This document shows, piece by piece, positions 26,259 to 34,103 of a DNA stretch of 64,000 bases. Source of the DNA: DSSB01 sp046346845 (GTDB taxonomy: Bacteria; UBA10199; DSSB01); NCBI GenBank assembly GCA_046346845.1, contig JAXMHH010000005.1, forward strand, positions 124,001-188,000. Direction: 5' to 3'. A program made the translations under genes and the position numbers. Numbering within the stretch: position 1 is the stretch's first letter; each line of letters begins with the position of its first letter. The notes beneath the pieces are model-generated. The model saw only the letters and a program-made list of their open reading frames with translations. It made no database searches and was not told the DNA's origin.

Positions 26259-26416
26259 GTGCCCTGTTCCTGGCGAACCCCAACGGGGAGCCAATGGATT
26301 TAACTAATAAAATCAATAAATTAGATTGCGCCCTTCTCGGTGAGGGATGAAAAAAGTTGCCACGGAAAGGCAACGAAACTCAGAAATCCTTCTTCCCAAA
26401 TGAGCCCTGATACAAA

Positions 26417-27364
26417 TCAGCTTTTGGAAATATTTTCCGATGCTCCGACCTCCTCCGGTTTCGGCCACAGCAGGGAGGCCAGGGAGGAGAGCAGGAGGCA
26501 CAGCGCGATAAAACCCAGCGCATAAATGGTGGGGATCTTGTACCAGCCGGACAGGATCATCTTGACGCCGATGAAGGAGAGGATCGCCGCCAAGCCGTAA
26601 TTCAGGTAGTGGAAGGCCCGCATCAGCCCCGCCAGGGCGAAGAACAGGGCGCGCAGCCCCAGGATGGCGAAGGCGTTGGAACTGAACACGATGAAGGGAT
26701 CCCGGCTGATCGCCAGCACGGCGGGCACCGAATCGACCGCGAAGATGACGTCGGTGGTCTCGATCGCCACCAGCACCACGAACAGCGGAGTCGCCATCAG
26801 CTTGGCCCCGCGTCTCAGAAAGAAGCGATCCCCCTCGTAGTCGGAGGTGATCGGGAATATTTTTCGCACCACCTTCAGGAGCGGATTTTTCTCGGGGTGG
26901 ACCTCCTTCTCGGTCTCAAAGACCAGCTTGATCCCGGTGAAGACCAGGAAGGCGCCCAGGAGGTACATCAGCCAATGGAACTTCTCGAGCAGGGCGATGC
27001 CCGCGAAGATGAAGATCGCGCGAAACACCAGGGCCCCGAAGATCCCCCAAAACAACACTTTATGCTGATAAACGGCGGGCACCCGAAAATACGAGAAGAT
27101 CAGCAGGAAGACGAACAGGTTGTCGACGCTGAGCGACTTTTCGATCAGGTAGCCGCTCAAGAACTGCAGGGCCAAGTCGTGTCCCTCGGCGAAATAGATC
27201 CCCAAATTGAACAACAGGGCGAGGGCGATCCAGAAGACGCTCCAAAGGATGGCCTCTTTGATGCGAACCGCATGGGCCTTGCGGTTGAAGACCAACAGGT
27301 CCAAGAGCAGCATCACGAGGATGAAGACCAGGAAAATGAGCCAGAGCCAGCCTTGCAGGGTCAT
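26417..27364 (-). CDS. TerC/Alx-family integral membrane protein
   Basis: 315 residues, about nine transmembrane helices. The family signatures are IEKSLSVDNLFVFLLIFSYF near residue 73 and VAIETTDVIFAVDSVPAVLA near residue 195, with acidic residues in the membrane. Members export manganese or contribute to tellurite/metal homeostasis with exoenzyme metalation. It follows the ATP-grasp gene by 61 bp on the same strand and may be co-transcribed with it. No yybP-ykoY riboswitch fits in that gap. Confidence 0.95.
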   Translation of the reverse strand: MTLQGWLWLIFLVFILVMLLLDLLVFNRKAHAVRIKEAILWSVFWIALALLFNLGIYFAEGHDLALQFLSGYLIEKSLSVDNLFVFLLIFSYFRVPAVYQHKVLFWGIFGALVFRAIFIFAGIALLEKFHWLMYLLGAFLVFTGIKLVFETEKEVHPEKNPLLKVVRKIFPITSDYEGDRFFLRRGAKLMATPLFVVLVAIETTDVIFAVDSVPAVLAISRDPFIVFSSNAFAILGLRALFFALAGLMRAFHYLNYGLAAILSFIGVKMILSGWYKIPTIYALGFIALCLLLSSLASLLWPKPEEVGASENISKS

Positions 27365-27425
27365 GGGGGTTCTCCGTTAAGCTCCATAGGGGCAAGGGCG
27401 GGAAAGATCAAGCGAAAGGGCCCGC

Positions 27426-28472
27426 TCAGAGCGTCGCCAATTCCCGGTTGTCGAAGTGTCGCCGGTAATAGCCCATGTACTCCACCTTGCGCTCCAAGGC
27501 CTCGATCACCGCATGGGTGAAGTTGACGCCCTCGAACTTCTGCGCGCTGCCCAGGCCTCCCGGGCTGAAGACATTGATCTCCATCAGTTTGTCGCCCACG
27601 ATGTCCAGGCCGACGAGGAACATCCCGTCCTCGACCAGCTTGGGCCGCACGATCTCGGCGATGCGCAGCGCGGTCTCGTCGACCGTCGCCTGGCGCAGCT
27701 TTCCTCCGGCGTGGATATTGCTTCTCATGTCGCCGCCGCTGCGGACCCGGCGGAAGGCCGCGTACTTTCCCTTGTACTTCAAGGGCAGCCCGTTCATCAG
27801 GAAGAGCCGCGTGTCTCCCGCCTCCGCCTTGGCGAGGTACTCTTGCGCGATCACGTAGCCGTCGCGGGTGAGGGATTCGATCATCTGGTGGATATTGGCC
27901 AGGTCGTCGGGCCGAACCAGAAAGACCCCCTGCCCTCCCGAGCCTTGCAGGGGCTTGAGGACGATGTTGCCCTTGTGCTCCTTGGCGAAGGCCTTGATCT
28001 CCTCGCGGTCGCGGGTGATGAGCGTCTTGGGCCGCACCTCTTCCGGAAACAATTGGAAATACATCTTGTTCATCGCCTTGCTGAGGCCATTGGGGTCGTT
28101 GAGGACAATCACGCCGTGCCGCATCGCCACCCGGCCGAAGGTGATGCCCGCGGCCTGGGCCCAGGCTCGGTGCACCAAGTCTTCTGAAGGGTCGTTGCGC
28201 AGCATCAAGACGTCCAGGTCGTCGACGGTGATCCGTTCCGGCCGGGCCTGCTTGCCCTGCAGATCTTTGAGAAAATTCTCGGAGGATTTGTATTTTTTCT
28301 TCGGCACAGTCCGCGCCCGGGCGTGGATGTTCTCGTCCGGGTCGTAGGCGAAGTCCCCCGCCCCCATCACCCAGATCTCGTGGCCGCGGTTGAGCGCCGC
28401 CATCGCGAGGCGCGTGGTGGTGTAGCCCGGCTGCTCCGTCTGGATGTCGTTCACCAAAAATCCCAGCCTCAT
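27426..28472 (-). CDS. Glutathione synthetase-like ATP-grasp ligase
   Basis: 348 residues from ATG 28472 (AAAGGAGA upstream). N-terminal domain MRLGFLVNDIQTEQPGYTTT, nucleotide-binding VLKPLQGSGGQGVFLV, and the ATP-grasp end MFLVGLDIVGDKLMEINVFSPGG with the Asp/Glu/Asn metal ligands. Similar in length to bacterial GshB. No gshA-like gene is visible, and the neighbours (QEGLA protein, N-formylglutamate amidohydrolase) are a recurring cluster. The true product may therefore be a peptide-like amide rather than glutathione. Confidence 0.88.
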   Translation of the reverse strand: MRLGFLVNDIQTEQPGYTTTRLAMAALNRGHEIWVMGAGDFAYDPDENIHARARTVPKKKYKSSENFLKDLQGKQARPERITVDDLDVLMLRNDPSEDLVHRAWAQAAGITFGRVAMRHGVIVLNDPNGLSKAMNKMYFQLFPEEVRPKTLITRDREEIKAFAKEHKGNIVLKPLQGSGGQGVFLVRPDDLANIHQMIESLTRDGYVIAQEYLAKAEAGDTRLFLMNGLPLKYKGKYAAFRRVRSGGDMRSNIHAGGKLRQATVDETALRIAEIVRPKLVEDGMFLVGLDIVGDKLMEINVFSPGGLGSAQKFEGVNFTHAVIEALERKVEYMGYYRRHFDNRELATL

Positions 28473-30379
28473 AGGCCTCTCCTTTTCAGCAGGTCGAGGA
28501 CGTCCACGCCCCGGCGCAGTTGTTCCAACATGTCCAAGCTCTCGGGCCGCTCCATGTAACGCGGCAGGAGCGGCGGCTTTTTCAGCACCCCGCGCCATTG
28601 CAGCTCCTGCACCACCGGCACGTGGTCGGCGGCGATCTTGCCGACGAACAGGGTGGAGAGATCGCCGCCCTCCCGCAAATATCGGAAGATGGCGACCACC
28701 CCACGCAGATAGACCGCGTCTTTCGTCAATCCTCCCCCGCGGAAGATTCGCAGCGTGATCGTATAGGCCCCCTTCCGCTCGAAGCCGTAATCCTGGGTCA
28801 GCATGCGGAAGACCTCGAGGAAATCCGCGCCCTCGACCATCGCCTTTGTCGCCAGGACCCGTCCCGCCAAGAGTCGGATGCGCGGGCGGCTCAGGCCGCC
28901 CACCAGGTACTCCGCCAGGACGGCGAGCCCCTCTTGCAGCTCCTCATAGCCGGCCAATCCGGAATAGAGCTGGCGAAAGGGCTGGGCCCTGCCGTTGTAA
29001 TAGGTGACCAGGTGGGTCCCCACCTCGTGGTTGAGCAGCGCCTCCACCCGGGAGACGGGGATCTTGCTGTGCATGCCGACCAGGAGATGGCCGCGCGAGA
29101 CCATCAGGCCCGAGGCGATGTCGTCGCGCACCTCCACCCGCGCCGCGAATTTCGGGTAGCGGCTGCGGTAATAGGCGATCTCCTCGCGGGCCCGTTCCGC
29201 GAAGCCGGCCGCGTCCACGTCCCAGCCCGGCTGGGCCTCCCGGCTGCGCGGCGGGAAGATTTTCAGCAGGCGCTGGGCCATGGCCAAAAGCTGGGGCCCC
29301 ACCCCGCCGAACAATTGCAGGCTCCCGTAGAGGAAGCGCCGCGTCCCGCGATCGACCAGCATGGTCAGCTCGCGGTCCATCTCCTCCTGCTTCTCGCGGA
29401 AAATCTGGGCGAGGGTCGGGTCCTCCACGCGCTCGATGGGCACCGCGAAGAGCCGGCGCTTGAGCAAGGGGGGATCCACGGGGATGGGCCGGTAATGGAA
29501 CACCGGCTCTTCCCCGAAATGCGAGCGCTTGAAGGCGTGCCAGGCCCGCTCGGAATTGACCGGCGTCGCCTGCAGCAGGAAGTCGTAGGCATTGCTGATC
29601 TCGGCGAGCTGCCGGTCCACCTCCCACACCGCTTTGACCATCGCGCGCCGGCCCAGCGCCAGGAAATGCGGCGGCCGGTGCGTGGTGCGCGTCTTCACGA
29701 ATTCAAAAAAGGCCTGCTTGAAGGCCCTCCCCAACAGGCGCTGCAGGGCGCGGCGCACCAGGGGAAAGACCTCGCGCGTCTTGGGATGGAGGTAGATGGG
29801 ACGCAGCTCCAGGCCCAAAACATAGCATCGCTTGCGCAGGGGGCTCTTCGCGGGCAGCAAGGGCCGGGCATAGCTGGGATGTTCCGGCTCGTCGAAGCGG
29901 AGCTCCACCTTGGCCTCGCGGCGCGGCCGCGAGAGCTCCTTCAAGGCGTGCTCGAGCGCATGCAAGGTCGGAGACAGCTCCCGGCCCTCCCGCGCGCGCA
30001 GCTTGAAGACCGGCGTCAGCTCCTCCTGTTCCACCGCCGCCTTGCCGCGCGGCGGACCGGCCCACAGCTCCACCAGGAGGAAGGCGCCGAACTCCCGCGC
30101 CTGCACCTCCACGACGGTCTCGACGAGACGCGCGATCCCCGGCTGCAGCTCCGGAGCCGCCGAGGTCGCCAGGTAGGCGGCCTCTCCGGTGATCAAGCGC
30201 TCGGTGCCGCCCAAGGTCCTGCCCGGCGGATCGCGGTAGACGCAAAGGAAGGGTAAGGGACGGTCGATGTGCAGCCGACCGCCGTGCGGCAGGTTGCGCC
30301 GCACCGGCCGACCCTCGGCCAGGCGCCCGGCGACCTCGCGAATCCAGGCGGCACTGAGCGGCGCGTGGGCGGACTTCAT
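28469..30379 (-). CDS. QEGLA-motif protein (DUF1704), putative metallopeptidase
   Basis: 636 residues. The zincin-like NHEVGTHLVTYYNG (HExxxH) and the name-giving EELQEGLAVLAEYL lie about residues 450-490. Homologues are annotated as flavohemoglobin expression-modulating QEGLA motif proteins, but their activity is not known to me. Helical N-terminal domain with KVELRFDEPEHP. ATG 30379 overlaps the stop of the amidohydrolase gene, and its own stop overlaps the ATP-grasp start (both ATGA), so the three are one tightly coupled operon. Confidence 0.92.
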   Translation of the reverse strand: MKSAHAPLSAAWIREVAGRLAEGRPVRRNLPHGGRLHIDRPLPFLCVYRDPPGRTLGGTERLITGEAAYLATSAAPELQPGIARLVETVVEVQAREFGAFLLVELWAGPPRGKAAVEQEELTPVFKLRAREGRELSPTLHALEHALKELSRPRREAKVELRFDEPEHPSYARPLLPAKSPLRKRCYVLGLELRPIYLHPKTREVFPLVRRALQRLLGRAFKQAFFEFVKTRTTHRPPHFLALGRRAMVKAVWEVDRQLAEISNAYDFLLQATPVNSERAWHAFKRSHFGEEPVFHYRPIPVDPPLLKRRLFAVPIERVEDPTLAQIFREKQEEMDRELTMLVDRGTRRFLYGSLQLFGGVGPQLLAMAQRLLKIFPPRSREAQPGWDVDAAGFAERAREEIAYYRSRYPKFAARVEVRDDIASGLMVSRGHLLVGMHSKIPVSRVEALLNHEVGTHLVTYYNGRAQPFRQLYSGLAGYEELQEGLAVLAEYLVGGLSRPRIRLLAGRVLATKAMVEGADFLEVFRMLTQDYGFERKGAYTITLRIFRGGGLTKDAVYLRGVVAIFRYLREGGDLSTLFVGKIAADHVPVVQELQWRGVLKKPPLLPRYMERPESLDMLEQLRRGVDVLDLLKRRGL

Positions 30380-31173
30380 CCCCGCCTCCCCATCTTTTCC
30401 AGCTCGGCGAGGACCCCGGGCACGGTGGCGGCCAGGGCGGCGCGGATCGCCTCGATCCTGGCCCGGTCGGGCGCCCCGCTCCATTCGTCCATGAAGATTT
30501 TTTTGAACTCGAGGGCGAGGGCGCAACCGGTCTCGGGAAAGGTCCGGTGCACCCAGCGCGGAAAATTCCCGCCGAAGAATTTCACGTTCTCGCGGACGTC
30601 GAGGGCAGCCCCCAGGCAATCCGCCGCGCGCAGGTCGGCGATGAAGCGGTCGACCAAGCTCCCCCAGCGGACGCGATCCAGCGAGCCGGTGCCGACGTTG
30701 ACCTCGGGATTTTCCTCGGGGTCTTCGGGGGTCGCCTCGGGCCCGCCGCGCCGGTGGTTGTAGGAATGGATGTCGAAGAGGACGAAGCGGCCGTGCCGCC
30801 GCACCAGCTCGCGGAGCCTCGCCTCCACCCCCGCGTAAAAGGCGTCGTATTCGACGAGCGAGGCGGTTAGTAAAGATTCCGCAGGCTCTTCCCGCCACAC
30901 GCGTAGACCCCAGGCGTCCTCGGGCCGAAGGTACACGGCTTGGGCCCGCGGCCGGTTCAGGTCGACCTCGAAGCGGGAACGATATACCCGGATCCGCTGC
31001 GGGGCGACCTCGGTCCAAAGGGAGGTGAAGGGATCCTCCTCGCGGAGGCGCTCAAGCTCCGAGAGGGCGATCCCCTCGGCGACTTCGGGCCGCAGTTGGT
31101 GGCCGTCGTGGATGGCGCTGGCCACCAAGGGACCTTCCCCAATCTCCAGCCATTCCCAAAAAGGTTCCAACAC
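30376..31173 (-). CDS. N-formylglutamate amidohydrolase family protein
   Basis: 265 residues from GTG 31173 (GAGGAGGG upstream). Family motifs: IHDGHQLRP near residue 22, VYRSRFEVDLNRPR near residue 63, FDIHSYNHRRGG near residue 134 and a late WVHRTFP. Zinc-dependent deformylation of N-formyl-glutamate or a related amide is the expected chemistry. First gene of the amidohydrolase-QEGLA-ATP-grasp operon. No histidine-degradation genes are nearby, so a role in that pathway is doubtful. Confidence 0.88.
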   Translation of the reverse strand: MLEPFWEWLEIGEGPLVASAIHDGHQLRPEVAEGIALSELERLREEDPFTSLWTEVAPQRIRVYRSRFEVDLNRPRAQAVYLRPEDAWGLRVWREEPAESLLTASLVEYDAFYAGVEARLRELVRRHGRFVLFDIHSYNHRRGGPEATPEDPEENPEVNVGTGSLDRVRWGSLVDRFIADLRAADCLGAALDVRENVKFFGGNFPRWVHRTFPETGCALALEFKKIFMDEWSGAPDRARIEAIRAALAATVPGVLAELEKMGRRG

Positions 31174-31417
31174 CCGCCATCCCTCCTCGAGTCGCTATTC
31201 CCATCATTATAAGGAGGGCTGCCGGAGCTTGGCCAAGACATCCTGTACTAATTTTATTTCTTAAAAAATTTATTTATTTTTCAAATAGTTACTCTATAAC
31301 GAAAGGGCGCAACTTCCGTAGGGTTTTTGCGAAAATAGTACTGATTTTTTTCAAGACAATCCGGTTCTTCCGCTCGAAAGATCGAGCGCGAGTCGTTGGG
31401 GGACGGTTTCGCGCGGC

Positions 31418-34033
31418 ATGAAAGGTAGTACCTTGTCTGCGCCGCAGCTGAAGCCAACCTTGCGACCCCGTCCGGCGACCGGCCCTTCCCCCTGGCGCCA
31501 GAGCAACTACGCAGCGCTCGCGGAGTTGATCGAATCGGAGCAGAGACGCCAGGACCTCGGTTCGATCTACCCGGAATTCCGCTCTCTCCTGACCGAAACC
31601 CACGAAGGGATCTTGCGCGAGGCCATGACCGGCCTGGCTCGCCGCCTGCGGGAGGCGGGACGGGATCCGCTCGCCGAGCGCATCGATTCCCTGTTGGGCG
31701 TCCATTCCAAGCCCCACCTGGCGGAGCAAATCGCAAAACAATTCTTGAATGAGGCCTCGCGGCCCGCCACCTGGATCGGAATGGGCTTGGGCAGCCTGGC
31801 CTATCGCACGGTTCGCTTCGGCGCCTTGTCACGACTGTTGAGCTCGGCGGAGGCCGGTTGGTGGACTCGCGGCCTCGGGGCGCGGGCCTTGGCTGGTACC
31901 GCCGGCTTTCTCGCCGAACTGCCCGCCTTCACCCTCGGCGGCGAGCTGGTCCGAAGCCTTGGGAACGGAAAGGGCCCCGACTCCTCGGATTGGGGAAGCC
32001 GTCTGATGGGCGGCGCCCTCTTGCTCGGTTCCGCAAAACTGGGCGGTCTCCTCGGCGCGAGCTTTCCGGGCGGAAGAGCTCTCGGTGAAACTGCCGCTAG
32101 AACGCTATGGACACATTCTTGCGGCCTCGCGGGTGTCTTGCTCGGGCAGGGCTTGGAACGAGGCCTCGGCCTAGAAAGCCGGGAGGGAGGCCTGCCTCCC
32201 TTACTTTCGGGCCTCCTGACTTATTTGCAGATGCAGGTCAGCGGACGAATCGCCACCAAGTTCTTGGGGGGAAAATGGCAATCCCTCGAACGGCGATTAG
32301 ACCTGGCCGCGAAAGGCCTTTTGGACAACTACCCAAGGCCCGCCGAATGGCCGGGAGCCCGCTGGGTGACCGCAGCCACCGCGGCAGGAAATTTCCACCG
32401 CCAGGGCGAGGAAATCTCCCTCCCCGGAATATTTCTCTCCGAAAGCACCAAGCCCTTGGACTCCCAACCCACGCGCAAGGCTTGGCGGGATCGATTCGCG
32501 TCGCGCTTTCCCGCGCCGGGAACCAATAATTACACCGAGGAAATTTTCAGCACGGTGGCGGAGACCCCCCTGCCCCAGGAGGCCTGGCGGGAAACGCTAT
32601 TGGAGGCCTTCGCCCAGTCTCCGAAGCGAGGGAGCTTGTCCCAGCTCTTCACAGCGGACGCCCTCAAGAAGCTATTCTCCTTCGACGCCCTAAACACCGG
32701 CACCGGCAGCTTCGATCTCGCGCTGCAGCAGTTCGCCTTCGAGCGCGTCCTCGAGGATCCCCAGCCGCAGCGCCGGCACAACCTGCTGCGCCTAGCCGTC
32801 TTTCTGATGGAACACGATCCCTCGCGAGCGGCTTGGACGCGGTTTTTGGAACTGGGCGCCTACCACCTGGGCTTGCGCCCAGAATCGGCGCCGAAGTATC
32901 CGGATTTTTTCCACTGGTTGCACGCGGGGCAGGTCCAGAGGGAGTGGGGAGACTTGCAACAGGCCCACCGCGATCTGCTGCTGAACTTCGTCTACGATAC
33001 CTATCCCCAAGAGCCGGCCAAGGCCCAGCGTCTGATTCGCGTCTTTGGGGCCGCCGTCCGTCGGTATCCCAGGCATAACCTGGAAAGGGCCCTGGACTAC
33101 GCCACGGAAAACCCCCTTGGGAACTTGATCTTGAGACGCATTGTCCTGCTCTCCGCCGCAGAGGAACCGGTCTACAAGCTCAAGGACCTCGCGGACCCGC
33201 GCTCTGCGAGGAACACGACGGAGGTCGTCGCAAGCCTGGCGGCAAGGGGCTACGACTTCGAGGGGATCGCCAGGGCCCTCGCCGGGACCCGCCACACCGC
33301 CTACCTCGACGACCTGCGCCTAGCGCGTAAAGTAGCCGCGTTAACCCTAGAGGCCAACCAGATACAGGGATTGGACCCCACCTGGCGACGGCTGGCCCGG
33401 CGGCGACTGCGCGATGCGATTCAAAGCGTCGTAGATCGCGGTGCGGAATTGAGCCCGCAAATTTTATGGAAACTCTTGGAAACCAATGCCCGGAGACAGG
33501 TAGCCGACGCGAAGTTGGCCTGGGAACGGGGCCGTTTCAAACTTGAGGTGCTCGGCGACTCGGCCTTCCAAGCTTTGCTCAGGCGTTGCGGCCTCGAGGC
33601 CCAATCCGACCTGGCGGTCTTTGTCCAAGCCTCGAGGCCCTTGCAAAAGGACCGGATCGTGATCCGGGACCTACCGGCCGCAGGGACCACGGGGATCACC
33701 CAACGCTACGAGGGGGTCTTGACCCGCCTGCTCGCCCTGGCCCACGAACTGGAGCACTGGCGTCACTTCAGCGGGAATTTTCCGGGCCGCGAACCGGGCA
33801 TCGCTCCCTTCCGCTTGCAGGGCATCGGCCACGAGGACCGCCTGGTCACCGAGGTCATGGCCTCGCTGGAGGAGGAGCGTTGGTACCGACTCCACCACGA
33901 CGAGGACACCTCCCTGGCCCGCACCGCGCGGCGCCTTGGGCAGAACCTTCCCCTCTTCTTCCGGGACTTCAACGATTGGTCCTATTTTCAGGACAGAAGG
34001 CGCAAAGCGACGCTGGGTATTTTCCCTCAATGA
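31418..34033 (+). CDS. 871-aa protein: hydrophobic module plus C-terminal HExxH metallopeptidase-like domain
   Basis: Residues 1-110 are helical (EQRRQDLGSIYPEFRSLLTE). About 110-285 is the hydrophobic Ala/Gly module shared with the carbonic anhydrase fusion at 24429. About 370-690 is a long helical region (for example LRLARKVAALTLEANQI). The C-terminus has LALAHELEHWRHFSGN near residue 777, an HExxH zinc site, followed by HEDRLVTEVMASLEEERWYR, whose glutamates could supply the third ligand. No signal peptide. ATG 31418 has a poor Shine-Dalgarno; TTG 31433 has AAGG 7 nt upstream. The upstream region has the A/T-rich TTTCAAATAGTTA element but no convincing sigma54 core. It converges on the 3629-aa gene. 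Confidence 0.85.
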   Translation: MKGSTLSAPQLKPTLRPRPATGPSPWRQSNYAALAELIESEQRRQDLGSIYPEFRSLLTETHEGILREAMTGLARRLREAGRDPLAERIDSLLGVHSKPHLAEQIAKQFLNEASRPATWIGMGLGSLAYRTVRFGALSRLLSSAEAGWWTRGLGARALAGTAGFLAELPAFTLGGELVRSLGNGKGPDSSDWGSRLMGGALLLGSAKLGGLLGASFPGGRALGETAARTLWTHSCGLAGVLLGQGLERGLGLESREGGLPPLLSGLLTYLQMQVSGRIATKFLGGKWQSLERRLDLAAKGLLDNYPRPAEWPGARWVTAATAAGNFHRQGEEISLPGIFLSESTKPLDSQPTRKAWRDRFASRFPAPGTNNYTEEIFSTVAETPLPQEAWRETLLEAFAQSPKRGSLSQLFTADALKKLFSFDALNTGTGSFDLALQQFAFERVLEDPQPQRRHNLLRLAVFLMEHDPSRAAWTRFLELGAYHLGLRPESAPKYPDFFHWLHAGQVQREWGDLQQAHRDLLLNFVYDTYPQEPAKAQRLIRVFGAAVRRYPRHNLERALDYATENPLGNLILRRIVLLSAAEEPVYKLKDLADPRSARNTTEVVASLAARGYDFEGIARALAGTRHTAYLDDLRLARKVAALTLEANQIQGLDPTWRRLARRRLRDAIQSVVDRGAELSPQILWKLLETNARRQVADAKLAWERGRFKLEVLGDSAFQALLRRCGLEAQSDLAVFVQASRPLQKDRIVIRDLPAAGTTGITQRYEGVLTRLLALAHELEHWRHFSGNFPGREPGIAPFRLQGIGHEDRLVTEVMASLEEERWYRLHHDEDTSLARTARRLGQNLPLFFRDFNDWSYFQDRRRKATLGIFPQ

Positions 34034-34103
34034 GGTGGATTGAGTTTGCATCGCTTAGGCCGATGAGTTCCTCTCCAGCGGGAATCACAAGCTATGCGCG
34101 GTG

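Noticed and set aside
26277..26294. Possible sigma54 core (TTGGCTCCCCGTTGGGG, minus strand) before the carbonic anhydrase fusion
   Set aside because: Follows the right kind of A/T-rich block, but the GG-to-GC spacing is off and no paired sites are present. Used only to argue against the TTG start at 26294.
27365..27425. Manganese (yybP-ykoY) riboswitch before the TerC gene
   Set aside because: Only 61 bp are available and no matching paired core is visible.
31304..31319. Possible sigma54 core (GGCGCAACTTCCGT) before the 871-aa gene
   Set aside because: The -24 half is acceptable but the -12 half lacks GC at the required distance, and only one weak site (ACATCCTGTAC at 31238) lies upstream. 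The A/T-rich context is similar, but the evidence is too thin to call.
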